A stretch of 64,000 nucleotides of DNA. It comes from Gnetum montanum (Eukaryota; Streptophyta; Gnetopsida; Gnetales; Gnetaceae). Below the pieces are notes generated by a model. That model was not told the DNA's origin, did not search any database, and was given only the letters and a program-made list of their open reading frames with translations. The translations under genes and the position numbers were made by a program. The DNA is taken from NCBI GenBank assembly GCA_015680685.1, contig MNCI01027496.1, positions 1,509,679 to 1,573,678 of the forward strand, given 5' to 3'. Shown here piece after piece: positions 23,271 to 34,500 of this stretch (within the stretch, counting starts at the first letter, position 1; each line of letters starts with the position of its first letter).

Positions 23271-24582
23271 TTGCGCTACACCCATAATTGATACTCCTGA
23301 TGAATTACTGATTGCATCTGTTAGTACAACACACGCAGTAGAATGGTATGATGACATAAAAGAGTACCTTCTACACGATGAAACACTGCAACACCTAACG
23401 AATGCTGAAAAGGGCACAGTAAAAAAATGTTCTCGACAATATGCACTAGTAGGAGACACGTTGTGTCGTCGATCTTATGAAGGCATACTGTTAACATGCA
23501 TTAGTAGCACTGATGGCCAAACCATCGTCGAGCAAGTACATGATGGACTATGCAGAGGACATATAACATCTAAAGCAATGGTGACAAAAATAAGACGTCT
23601 GGGCTATTATTGGCCACACATGGAGTATGACTGTTTCTCCAAGGTCAAAACGTGCAGTATCTATCAAAAACAAAGCAATATGATACATGTTCCACCAAAT
23701 GAGTTGCATATAGCCCAAAGCACCTGGCCCTTCCAGAAGTGGGGGTTAGACCTTATTGGGCCAATAACACCCTCATCTTCTGCAGGACATAGCTTCATCA
23801 TAACCACGACAGAGTATTTCATGAAGTGGGTAGAAGCTATTCCCCTTAGAAAGACCACATCCAAACACATATGCAACTTCATTCTAGAAAATGTTGTGAC
23901 CCGTTTTGGCATTCCAATGACCATCATCACGAATAACGGGCCACAGTTCAGCAGTGCCGAAACTAGAAATTTTACTGAAAGCCTAGGGATCAAACATTCA
24001 CTTTCATCTCCATACTACCCTCAGAGCAATGGACAAGCTGAAGCTACAAACAAAATCCTAATCATAGTGCTCAAAAGGATGCTTACTCAAAGCAAGAAAA
24101 GATGGCATGAACAGATGGTATATGCACTATGGGCTTATCGCACTATGCATCAGACTTCTACAGGTAAAACATCATATAGTCTTGTTTATGGTTTAGAAGC
24201 TGCTTTACCCTTGGAATTGCACCTACCGTCTTTAATTATTACACTTTTCGGACTCCTCGACGAAGGACAAAACAATAACTTATGCATTGTTGACTTGGAC
24301 TTGATAGAAGAGGAACGCACACGTGCGCTCAATCAGATTGAGTGGTACCAAAAGCAACAATGACATCGCTATTGACACAATGTTCATAAGCGTCCTATCA
24401 AGGAAGGCGACCTTGTACTCAAAGCCGTTCGGGAACATACGGATAAATTGTCAGCCAACTGGGAAGGGCCCTACTTAGTCACCAAAGCATACGACAACGG
24501 AGCATTTAAACTAGTCGACATGGAAGGGAATGAACTGGCACATCCGACCAACCATTTGTACTTGAAACCATTCTACATTTGA
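23271..24582 (+). pseudogene. pol-INT: G1 integrase
   Basis: A zinc-binding HHCC module (HDGLCRGHITSKAMVTKIR, then CFSKVKTCSIYQ) is followed by the catalytic core: WGLDLIGPITPSS (first D intact), TNNGPQFSSAET (second catalytic D replaced by N, codon AAT), and SNGQAEATNK (E intact). The C-terminal part reads YGLEAALPLELHLP, then GDLVLKAVREHTDKLSANWE, GPYLV and HLYLKPFYI, ending at TGA 24,580-24,582. Two stops occur near 24,361-24,375. A 412-codon stretch (23,125-24,363, starting within the second RNase H) is open, the longest frame in the window. The D-to-N change is a G-to-A transition and would abolish integration. Confidence 0.92.
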
Positions 24583-24599
24583 ATGAACTCAGGTATGCG

Positions 24600-24935
24600 C
24601 TTGTCCTGGAATCATGACGATAAATTGATACCACAACTCATCCTGGAATGATGACGATAAACTGATACCACAGCTCATCTTGGCATCATGACAGTAAACT
24701 GATACCACGGAATGTCCGCAATGACAATAATCTAGCACCTGTCTAGTATGACATTAAACTGCCATAGTCTCATTCGCTAGAGTCCGCTAAGACTATAAAT
24801 TGGTTTGCCTCTCCACAGTCCGCCAAGACTATAAACTAGCAACATACCGTCCGCTACAACGCGAAACTGGCAATCTCTAAAGGGTTATGACATAAAACTA
24901 ACCCACGACAGTCCGCTATGACTATAAACTGACAA
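24600..24935 (+). repeat. ATGACnnTAAACTG motif cluster 3 (G1)
   Basis: At least ten imperfect units such as ATGACGATAAACTGATACCA and GTCCGCTAAGACTATAAACT follow directly on the integrase stop. Spacing is irregular (28-50 bp). The core ATGACnnTAAACT is shared with clusters at 15,270-15,535 and, with changes, at 20,742-21,010. Confidence 0.75.
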
Positions 24936-25846
24936 GTTCATCTCTAGCCTCTCGATCTGTAGCGGCATTCAAACTTCATCAGAGTCGCTGCCTCACTCAT
25001 CATCAATTGATCCTAACAACATTGCTGCCGTTCATATGCAGTGCCGAAACTCTCATCTGGTGCCTTTGTTTTATCAGTTGCTGTTCAAGTCTAAGCTCAC
25101 TCACTCACTTGTGGTTTCTTGTCTTCTTGAAGTTGTGTTTGCAGGATGACACCCAGAGGTGTTCGTATGAGAATGCACTTCGCTACAGCAGCAAGGTACC
25201 ACATTGTTCCTAACACACGTGACAAGGTTAATCAAGCCATTCACTAGTACATTTCCCATTACATATCCCATTTATTCCTCAACATACTCTACTCAGTTGC
25301 ACCCCTGATACACCTAGTGTAGCTTGAAACATTGAGCACATTGTTGCACACTGCAACACTTTTAAGCAGTTGCAACCAACAACATGGCATTTGAGCATGT
25401 GCACAAGATCAAAACGAAGCTTTACACCAAAAAAAAAACAAGTCCTCCAAGGAATGCAACACATCATCATGTGGCCCTGGTTGTGTCGACAAGTCCTCTT
25501 AAACACTAAACAAGAGTCTTGTTCTGCCAAAGGACATACACCTCATATCTTGGTCCCAAGTCTGCTAGACCATGGCTATTTACAAGGATGAACATGACCC
25601 GTACACACACTAGAGCATCCCCTTCACCTCGCACAATCCCTTGATCAGTTTCCAATCCCCACAATTTCCATTTCCTTGATCCAGCGACGAACTTCATTTC
25701 CCCAATCCTATGTACTACTGAACACGGTGCGATGACATTTGGTCAGGTGTCGAAAGACAATACTACTAAGTTTCTTGTGGTGTTTTGTACTTCTTTGTTG
25801 ACGCTTCTCGGGTAGATTCCTCCAAGCGTCAACAAAGAGGGGCCAA
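24936..25846 (+). other. G1 3' untranslated region and polypurine tract
   Basis: No convincing gene is seen; short open frames here overlap each other on both strands. The polypurine tract AAAGAGGGGCCAA (25,834-25,846) directly abuts the 3' LTR, as expected for plus-strand priming. Confidence 0.75.
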
Positions 25847-27192
25847 TGAAACACCACAAAATTCTGAGCTTAGTACTTCTTCAATAAGAATCGAGTTAAG
25901 TCATGATGCTCCCCAGCATGACTGAAGCTTGAGGACCCCACAGACAGCCTCAAGTAGAGTCGAACTCAACAAGAAACGGTTCCTTGGGACCCGTAGGGGA
26001 TTACGGTGACATCTGGCATCAAACCTGGTAGGTTTTAAACTCAAAAAACCTGGGTTTCACTGAGTATGCAGCAAGTATCCAGCATATACACCCAACGTAT
26101 ATGCCCAGCGTGCAAGTTTACAGCGTGTACGCCCAGCGTATACGCCCGGTGTGTACAGCGTATACGCCCGGTGTGTACAACGTATACACCCAGTGTGTAC
26201 AGTGTGTACGCCCAGTGTGTAGCATAACATATACCAATCAAAGCTCTCTAGAACTGTATCAGATCAAGTCGAACTGAGCTGAACATCTGCAAGTAGCATT
26301 CTCGTGACATTCGAATTGAAATCCAAGGGCTGAATTTGATACTTCCTATTGTAGTAGTAGTTTGTAAAAATAACTTCTGTTGTTTTAGTCAAGTCTGTAC
26401 ACCGAGTTCACATGCCCAATGTGTACACACTGGTGTACAACAGTATACGTTGGCATGCAGCAATATATGCTTGCATGCAGCACACTGTACACTTGTAAAA
26501 TTTCATTCTTTCGTACTCGGTCAATGTGCCACATGTCACCCGACCCAAGAGTCTAGCATCCCATGGCGAATCATCCCCTCTCAGATTTGAGTCTAACATC
26601 TAAACCTGTATAAAACCCTGATTTTTTACCAGTTTAGGGTTCAAAAAAATTGAAAGATTGGAGCAAAAATTTGGGGTAATCCATTCAAAGAGAACATCCA
26701 GAATGCTTAATCCTAGATGCTGGACTTCCATTCTGCACGCTGAGCATACAACCTTGACGCTATGCTTGCAGTCGAATCCAGCAAACAATTATCCCCTTGC
26801 ATCCACTGGAGCCTTCCGTCCACCTTATGTCAGATTCACAACTACGTTAGACCGGTGCATTGTAACTTTCCATTTTGCAATAATATTGCTACATTTCTTT
26901 TGCTAAGATTTGTTATAGTTTTTTGTTCATTATTGTATGCTTATTGTTTACGTTCCTATACATTTACGCTCCGTTTGACATTAGTTACGCCGTTTACGTA
27001 TAACCTAGCATACAGTATAACGGTGTACGTTCGGGGAAATCGTTGTTTGATCCGCGTGCGGACCATTCAAGGTACTCTACCTTCGTTAATTCCAGCTTGC
27101 CCTCAAGTGGAGGTAGGGTCTTCTGTGCTTGTCCGGGGATCTCCTGGTTTCTATTTCATTCCAGCCGAAGATCGATGATTTCGGACAGGACA
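25847..27192 (+). repeat. G1 3' LTR
   Basis: Nearly the same sequence as 9,187-10,449, ending GGACAGGACA and followed by the duplicated ACACC. The VNTR at about 26,085-26,225 has more GTGTACGCCC-type units than the 5' LTR. The TATA box seen in the 5' copy (CTATATAAA) is changed here (CTGTATAAA, near 26,605). Confidence 0.92.
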
Positions 27193-29211
27193 ACACCCAT
27201 CATTGTTTGACTCAAAATTTGCAACATGATCAACTGCTATAGCTTTTCCCTTAGCATTATAATGTTCATGTTCAGCCTCCTTTTTTTCCTTCTCTTACAA
27301 CCACTACCTCCTTGATCTCTACTCTCCTATGTAATCTTCAAAGAAATTTGGAATTTTTCATCCAAGAAGACCCACATTTTATTAACCTTAGCTGATATTT
27401 CAGAGATAAATTTTTGGATTAGTAAGGTTTTCCTCTACACCACTTCATCAAGTGGTGCCTCCTTCTCATTGTCAGAAAAATGGACCTCATTCTTGTGGAG
27501 AGAGGGGTCTGTATTATACTCCTCTACACATTTATGTTTTTTAGCTCACCTTCTTCTTTAGCTACCTTCTCAATGAGTGTTTGGATCTAATGGATCCTTA
27601 GCTTCAAAAATCTCCCTTAGGCATAGACCACAAGGGTTCTCCTTGTTTTAGTTCAGAGCCCATCTATGATGTGGCATAGTTGATCTCTTTGAGAATAGTC
27701 ATGGCCTAAGCATCAGTGCAACAGGGAGTAGTACCTATCCATGATTACATCCAAGGACTAATGAGTGCATTGTTTCCATTGCTCAATTTTCCTTCTCAAG
27801 TTGGGCACTCTAAAGTATGTTTAATACTTATCATTGAAGAGTTCAACCATTGTACTCCATCTTTGAATAGATTCTGGTTCCAAGGACCAATACCAACTTT
27901 CTACTTCCTTGATGAGTGTTTGTGGAAATAATTATTGCTCAATTTTCCTTCTCAAGTTGGACACTCTAAAGTATGTTTAATACTTATCATTGAAGAGTTC
28001 AACCATTGTACTCCATCTTTGAATAGATTCTGGTTCCAAGGACCAGTACCAACTTTCTACTTCCTTGATGAGTGTTTGTGGAAATAATTTTAGCTTTTTC
28101 CAATCATTCTCCACATTTTGCAAGGCATAGGCATCATGAAAGGCTTGTATGTAATTTTTGTGAATCTAAATTATACCCTGTTTCAAACTTGGGGATATTA
28201 CTCATATCTAATTTAGCTATCTTTCTTGTGCCTGGCTAGTATGCTTATAGCCTCTACAATGTTCAATATGTTCTTGGTGGCCAATAGAAGCTCATCATAG
28301 TCATAGTAGTCTTTATGGTCCTTATCATGGCTATGATGTCTATGATGAGTCCTAATATTCCTTCTTTCTTTGTGATAATCATCTCCTTGTTGCTCATGCC
28401 CATGGTTTCTATCATTTATGTGGGATCTACGATCATCCTTATCCCACCGTTCACCTCCATCATGGTTATTATTACTTCCGTGACTTTGATCAGAGTTGGA
28501 GAAGGAAGATGATGAAGATGAAGAAGGCAAAGAGGAAGGAGAGCTAACACCAAAGAAATGCCTATTACTTCCTCTTATTTGGTCCCTACCTCATTCACCA
28601 TGTTTGTTTTTTTCCTGGTTCTTTTCCTTGTTCCTACCTTGGCTACCATCCTTCGAGGCCCCTTGATCTTAGAACCCATTGTTCCTAGAACTAGGGTTAT
28701 CCACAATGGATTGCAAACACTAGTTAAGGATCTCCTCATTAGAAAGAGGAGAATCTATGTATTGAGAGGTCTTCGAAAATAAGTCCTTGCCTTCTTTGTA
28801 TGCTTGCAGGAACAAGTTGGTAGGAAACTGTTAGCGTTTTGAGGCCTCATATTTGGCTTCCATTTGCTAATTTTTCTTTTTCTATGCTTTTTCGGGATGA
28901 TTATCTTGATAAGCATGATCTTGAACTTTGTGCTTTTCATTGAGTCCTATAATGCCCAACTTGACATGATTGTTCATCAGTATCATAGGAACAAATCAGT
29001 TGGGAGGCAACACAATGTTGCCTTCCATGTTCCTCCACTATAGTTGCTCATCTTGGTGTAGGATGAAGGTGGAGTCTAGAGTGTAGACATTTGAATGAGT
29101 ATAGACCACCTTGAATTGTTGAGGCATCGGTGCCTTGTGGCTTTCCCATCATTGTTGATTAAAGTCACCTATGAATGGTGATAGAGAGTTTTCCTTATAA
29201 GAAGAAGCCAT
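27193..29211 (-). pseudogene. gag: M1 gag, N-terminal two thirds
   Basis: The start is taken at ATG 29,211 (MASSYKENSLSPFIGDFNQQ), about 130 bp inside the PBS. A very hydrophilic Ser/His/Asp/Arg-rich middle part is at 28,530-28,213 (SSSSSSSFSNSDQSHGSNNN). The capsid-like segment near 28,200-27,700 (WNRVQFRFTKITYKPF) leads to the zinc knuckle, which lies on the far side of G1 at 9,184. Many stops and a 156-bp internal duplication (27,778-28,089) break the frame. Confidence 0.65.
27778..28089. repeat. 156-bp tandem duplication within M1 gag
   Basis: Bases 27,778-27,933 and 27,934-28,089 are adjacent copies differing at about two positions (GGGCACTC/GGACACTC and CCAATACC/CCAGTACC). The period is exactly 156. 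The near identity means the duplication is much younger than the gag it lies in. There is no N between the copies. Confidence 0.9.
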
Positions 29212-29343
29212 ATTAGTGATTGAGAAAAATAGTATGCTTTTGTTATTTTCTTTGTCTCTAATGGTGTTAACATTAAGTTTGTTTTATAATGTTAGTAAAT
29301 GATTTTACTATCTCTTCTAGGTAGCACACTTAGCTAACTAAAA

Positions 29344-29361
29344 TCCCTAACAATGGTGCCA
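29344..29361 (-). other. M1 primer-binding site
   Basis: On the minus strand, TGGCACCATTGTTAGGGA starts one base inside the LTR end. It resembles TGGCGCCGTTGCCGGGGA, the complement of the plant tRNA-Asp 3' end as I recall it. The same spacing is seen in elements A and B. Confidence 0.75.
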
Positions 29362-29362
29362 A

Positions 29363-30190
29363 TGATGAGCAATTAGTAGTCCCTACATCCAGCCATATGA
29401 ATCACAAGCATTACACTAGCAATCTTGTCAATTTCCATGAACTTTAACTCTCCAAATGCCAATAGCAAAGATAGTGACCTATGGACATGATCGTTATCTT
29501 CTTGGCTTCACTTGTGTTGGTGCAAGTGTATGGTTAAGTGAGAGCCAAGGCACATGATTTGTATTAATTTTAATATTTTATTCTAATTATCTTAAGTATG
29601 AAGTAAATTAATTAATTTGACATTAATTTAAGTAATTATCTCATGCCTTGGTCTATTTCCTAACGTAGGTATTTGGGCCCAACTTTTGTACATATCCTAA
29701 ACTTGTTACAACACTATTGGGTTACCAAGTGTTAAGCTATTAAGCATACCAAGTGATAACACTTATGCCCAAGTGATAACAATGCTAGGATTACCAAGCA
29801 TCAACAATATGCTCAAGGTTGTCATACCTATGTGTATTAATTAAATGCATTAATTAACTAAGAGCATGAATAGTAAAGTGCATGAAAGTAAACATTAAGC
29901 TATTCCAAGGGTTGTAACGTATTTCAAGAATCTCATCTTTATTACTATCACATCAATGTGTCTAGGTACATTGGTGCTTGAATAAGGATCCATACAATCC
30001 TTGATTCCTACTACAGGCACTTAGAAAATATTCTAACTGTTATAGAAAAACTTGCAAGAAATTCATTATGTTATTAACTCAATGGTGCCATAAATGTGGC
30101 AGGTGCACCCATTTATATAGGAAAAGATAGATGTCACATTGATGCATATGCATTGATGCATCAATGAGGATGCATCGATGCAACACAAAC
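29363..30190 (-). repeat. M1 5' LTR (outer end approximate)
   Basis: On the minus strand the LTR ends TTGCTCATCA at 29,363, next to the PBS. A TATA box (TATATAAA on the minus strand, 30,112-30,119) lies near the start of the LTR, followed outward by palindromic GATGCAT/GCATCGATGC words at 30,143-30,185. No clean outer terminus or target duplication was found. Confidence 0.65.
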
Positions 30191-30755
30191 TTTACGATTC
30201 ATCGTCATCCTTTCACCAAAATTCCTATAAGGGAGATTTTGAACCTCTCCTTCTTAAGAACATCCTTAGGCAAGACTACTAGTTTTGGCAATGAAGTTTT
30301 TGACTTATCTATTCTATCATGAATGATGTCAATGTAATTATCATGTTCCCTTATTACTAGATCCTTGTAAAATTTAGTATATGTTCCTACATATAGTTAC
30401 ATAATCATAATGATTCTAAATATTGCTTTCTCTTGTCCAATGTATGATAAGTTCTACAAATTGAGAAATTATGTTCTTCACTAAAAGTTACATTTGAAAA
30501 ATATGTGTTGAAAATCTTTGGTAATTGATTTTTGTTAATTAGTGGTATTGTTGGATCAGCTAACCTAAGATTAATGTAATTTTTTAGGAGAATGTGTTGA
30601 CTGATAATCATAGGTAATGTCTTAATTAGTTCAAATGTTCCATCCCTCATAACTTGTTTACATTCTAATAGTGATTAGTTAGACACATCATCAACCACTC
30701 TCTCAAGAACTATTATTGTTGCAATATTGCTTGATCTAGGCTTTACCTTTCTTAT
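30191..30755 (-). other. Unassigned segment with an 82-codon minus-strand ORF (30,405-30,650)
   Basis: Between the LTRs of M1 and M2. The minus-strand frame MRDGTFELIKTLPMIISQHI, then NYINLRLADPTIPLINKNQL and HNFSICRTYHTLDKRKQYLE, has a natural amino-acid composition. I recognise no family. It may be a fragment of the DNA into which the elements inserted, or of an unrelated repeat. The rest is AT-rich without signal. Confidence 0.25.
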
Positions 30756-31414
30756 TGATGAGCAGTGAGGTACCCCTACACTCAACCATACGAATACGAG
30801 TGTTTCACGCACGATCCGATTGAATTCCAAGGACTAAGTGCTTATGCGCCCTTGTGGAACAAGGATGGGTTGGTTGATCGTTGTCTTCCCAAGCTTACCT
30901 GTATGTCACGATTGTATGGTTAAGTAAGCTTGAGGAATATGATTTTTATAGCTTTTATGTTTTAATGTCCTATGCTAGTAGGGAAGGAAAGAGGTAACTA
31001 AGTGACTAATTTAACTTAACTACTCATTAACTAAGTTCTAACTAATCCTAACACCAGCATCTATTCCCACTTTCCATACACATCCTGAACTAGTGCAACA
31101 CTATTGGGATTACCAAACGCTAATCGTTAATGGGTTACCAAGTGTTACACGCATGCTCGAAGTGGTCGTGCTTGTGTAATTTAATGATTTGCTTAATTGA
31201 TCAAAATGAATTGTTGTGCTAATAATAGAAATGTAAAGTGCATAAAATAAAATAAATGCATAAGAAAATAAAATAAAAGAGAGTGGTTACTCTAGCAATC
31301 ACTCTAATAGTTATTCTAATAATTAGAGTAACTGCTAGAGTAACCACTCTAATAATTAGAATAACTACTAGAGTAACCACTAGAGTAATCACTCTCATCA
31401 TACCCCCACAATTG
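30756..31414 (-). repeat. M2 3' LTR and polypurine tract
   Basis: The LTR ends (minus) read TGATGAGAGTG at 31,400 and CACTGCTCATCA at 30,756. The PPT CAATTGTGGGGGTA (plus 31,401-31,414 reversed) abuts it. Near 30,770-30,830 it shares the conserved R/U5 words (CATACGAATACGAGTG and GGTACCCCTACACTC) with elements A and B. 31,281-31,395 is an alternating direct/inverted array of ACTCTAATAATTAGAGTAAC-type units at the start of the LTR. Confidence 0.85.
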
Positions 31415-33480
31415 AATGAAAACTCATCCTCGAGTTCCTTACAAAATATTGGGAAGGTATGGGATTATTGACTAATTGACAATTGACGGTGGAATGGGAT
31501 GACAGACTCAATGTGCCTAGTGAATGGATCAATAAGCATATTACAACATTAGTGTTCATGACCATTGTGGTGAACACTTGTACATAAATGACATCCAAGC
31601 CTTTATTTGGAAACTTGAAGAGAAAAAGAGAGAGAGGAAGAAGATGGAGCATGTTGTTGCCAATACCAAGATTGCGCCTTCCGTTGTTTATCCATAGCCA
31701 TGCCACCAAACTTGCTCCTTTTGTAAATGCTCCAATTTTGGTCTATCCTAAGTGCTTCCTCCAAGCCTAGTCCATTTTTTGTATGATCACCATCTGCACA
31801 CACAACATATTCACAAATGAGAAAGGATAGATAATCCACAATGCAGTTGATACCTTGCCTCGATATGAAGCACATTGGGTGAGTTATGGTTATGGCAGAA
31901 ACTGGTTCAGAGATTTATCATTGGCAACTACACAAGGTGTAGGATTTAGGCAATTAGTAAAATGGAAAAAATTGAAAAATTTGTGCCAGGGCCCCCATGA
32001 CTAAGAGCAAACCTCTGGTAGCTATAAGATGGAAAAACATGAGGAACAAGAAAGATGAAAAATATCAACGGCAATGCCAATAAAATGGATGTTATGGATG
32101 GGGATGAAATAAGAAATGATTGATTGCAGGAAATGTTTAAGGAAAAGAAGTTAATAATTGCACCAAAAAGAAATGCTAGTGGGTCCTCCCCAAAGCAGAC
32201 TCATGCCCTTTATGCCCTGACAAACCCACAAACCAAAGAGTCCATAGGCTCTAGAAATATCATTTGGAAGCAAGAATTAAGAACTTACCCATAAGAATTC
32301 ATCAAAGAAAAACAATGCATCAACCCAGAATGGACTAATGATAAAATTGGCAATGAGGTGGAAAATGGGAAGAAAGATGGAGAGGGGAGAATGGAATGAA
32401 ATCCCAAGAACAAGGTTGTGTAAAGCCCCTTATGTATTTCATGGTTAAGATAACTAACTAGAACTCATCCCAAATCTAGACTCAAACCAACCACATTCAG
32501 TAACCTCACATCAATACACTTGATCAATCCATCCTCTTGAGGCAACAAGAATGATTCCACAAAGAGTGACCACCATCCCAAGGAGAGTGAGATGGAGAAT
32601 AAGGAAGCAAGAAAGGGCCTTAGTTAGAGGAAACATTCAAGCATGGGTAGCATGTCTTTCTAGTGTCATAACCAATGCTTGTAGCCCATATTGCTTTATG
32701 ATGTCTAAGGGGTGTGCTTTGAATTCTCACCTTTTTCTGTTTTTTCTTTTCTGATGTTTATGCATGAGAACCACACCATGCAAAGACTTATTTTTATTCA
32801 CTTAGCTTCTTGATATTTGAACAATGTCAGACTGGCAGAAAATCCAAAAAAAAAGCATCCAAGCACCTAAGAAAATGGCTAGTACCAATGCATCGAATCC
32901 CCTTGAAGTCACATCCTTTTCATCCTTTGAGTCTTTCCTTGGATTGAAAAATACCCAACCACCAATTCATTAACAAGTTTACTTAGAAAAAGGTGACTGT
33001 ATAGTTCCAAGCCAAAGGAGACCATAGAGTTGTATGGATGAGTGGACGGTGTGGACTCATTGCCTATTTTACCAAAAGAACCATATCTTAATATCAACAA
33101 CATAATTCAAAAGTAAAACCCAAACATTAGCAATCAATATGATATAATTCAATCCACCATCATGAGCACTTATTAGATGATGAATAAAAGTAAATCAAGC
33201 AAACAAAGAAATAGTAAAAACATGAACGATGGTGTAAAACAAAAGAAGAAAAGTTCAAAGAATGTGTAAAATAAAAAATGTGTAAAATAAAAATTCAAAA
33301 AGAACTGAGGGCCTAGAACAGTTAGCATAGGTGGCCATCTCTCCCATGACTAAGTTGGAAAGAGGAGATTCGAAATAGTGAGCAGGGTTGTCCATCAAGA
33401 GAGGTAGCATGTGTACTGGCTATCTTAAGCTCCTGAAAAGCTTGGGTTTGTTGCACATGGATCAAAAGTTTCTTATTCGG
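31415..33480 (-). other. M2 3' non-coding region
   Basis: No gene is visible. It is homologous, in reverse, to the 3' region of element B (for example 33,310-33,400 against 50,555-50,665; 32,170-32,250 against 51,825-51,900) and to 3,600-4,750 of M1. It is simply the long untranslated tail typical of Athila elements; no env-like frame survives. Confidence 0.6.
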
Positions 33481-33489
33481 GCTCTCAGG

Positions 33490-34500
33490 TTTGTATATTG
33501 TCATGGCTCTTGAAGGAAAAGTTGCATAAATAATATAAAGTCCTTCTCACAGTGTTTGAAATTTAGTACGTTGTGGCACATGTGTGGGATTCCAATAGAG
33601 AACTTTATCTCCTGGCTAATATTTAACTTTTCTAATTCTTAGGTCATGGCATTGTTTATTGAAGGCCTTGTGCAATTCATTAGATGAAATGGCAACTAAT
33701 CAATTTTCATCTAGCAAGTTAAGGATTACTAACCGTTGTTTATGTGTTAGATCAAGGTCAAGGTTGAGGTCACATGTTGTGGAGAGTATATGAAGCTCAG
33801 TTTGAATGAGAAGCATTGGTAATTTATCGTACACTAACTCATAGGGAGAGTAGCTTGTAGGGATTTTCCATGTGGAGCGGTATGCCCAAAGAGCATTGTT
33901 TATTTTAGTACTCTAGTCTCACCTAAACTTGCTAATGGTTCTTGTCAATATCTTCATAATCTCCCTGTCGATGACTTCTGCTTGACCATTCACTTGGGGG
34001 TGGTATGGTGTAGTCAATTTATGCTCAACTCCTAAGCATTGCATTAATTTATGAAAAGTTGCATTTGTGAAGTGTGTACCATTATCTGAAATAAGTGCAC
34101 GAGGCACACCAAACCTATTTATGATTTGTTGTTGAAGAAATCGTGCAGTTGTAAATGATGTACAATCCTTAACAGCAGCTACTTCTATCCATTTTGTTAG
34201 GTAATCAACAACAACAATAATATAAGCTTTTCCATTGGACATTGGTGTAATTGGCCCCATAAAATCAATTCCCCAAATGTTGAAGGGTTCTAATGGTTGA
34301 ATCCATTGTTGTGGACCCTCCATTCTAGTAATCATTCCCCCATCATGTTGACAACGCTCACAAGATTGGATGAAACGATGGGCATCCTGAAATAATGTAG
34401 GCCAATAATATCTTGCAAGCAGGATCTTGATGGCCATTTGTCTCCCAGTGTAATGACCCCCACAAGGACCCTCATGAGCATCTTGGAGAACTCACAATTG
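33490..34500 (-). pseudogene. pol-INT: M2 integrase
   Basis: A 172-codon open stretch (34,437-33,919) holds ARYYWPTLFQDAHRFIQSCE, RCQHDGG (zinc module end), WGIDFMGPITPMS (catalytic D), ISDNGTHFTNA (catalytic D) and HPQVNGQAEV (catalytic E). All three core residues are present. Downstream, minus-strand sequence to about 33,490 gives YSPYELVYDKLP and the C-terminal tail RKVKYQPGDKVLYWNPTHVP, with stops. This is the best preserved enzyme of the Athila set in the window. Confidence 0.9.

Larger units (their letters stand above)
9187..27192 (+). mobile_element. G1: 18-kb Tat/Ogre-like Ty3/gypsy element with perfect TSD
   Basis: LTRs at 9,187-10,449 and 25,847-27,192 begin TGAAACACCACAAAATTC and end GACAGGACA. 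Both outer flanks are ACACC (9,182-9,186 and 27,193-27,197), a clean 5-bp duplication inside the M1 gag. Internal order is PBS, 47-bp hairpin repeats, gag-protease (+), antisense spliced gene (-), then RT-RNaseH-aRNaseH-integrase (+), PPT and LTR. The second RNase H (DGAST..., NIAEYE) is diagnostic of the Tat lineage. The large size and a pol separated from gag-protease by a spacer with a 3' splice site point to the Ogre group. The LTRs (1.26 and 1.35 kb) are short for Ogre. Nonsense changes and two frameshifts in RT make it inactive. Confidence 0.92.
3050..30190 (-). mobile_element. M1: old Athila-like Ty3/gypsy element, minus strand, split by G1
   Basis: Parts in element order on the minus strand are: LTR (29,363 to about 30,190), PBS (29,344-29,361), gag (29,211 down to 27,193, resuming 9,186 down to about 8,400), protease (about 8,400-7,640), an inverted RT-RNaseH-integrase block (5,187-7,483), the integrase C-terminal tail (5,186-4,700) and 3' non-coding sequence. 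The 18-kb element G1 (9,187-27,192) is inserted inside the gag zinc knuckle, flanked by ACACC on both sides. Without G1, M1 would be about 9 kb, a usual size for an autonomous Athila. The left boundary is uncertain. All reading frames carry multiple stops, and the element is clearly dead. Confidence 0.75.

Noticed and set aside
23664-23993. 109-codon minus-strand ORF
   Set aside because: It is a shadow of the conserved integrase frame on the plus strand.
28213-28530. Separate Ser/His/Asp-rich gene
   Set aside because: It is in frame with, and embedded in, the M1 gag; it is a low-complexity part of gag.
31283-31471. Val/Ile/Thr-repeat ORFs on both strands
   Set aside because: They read the alternating direct/inverted microsatellite-like array in the M2 LTR, not a protein.
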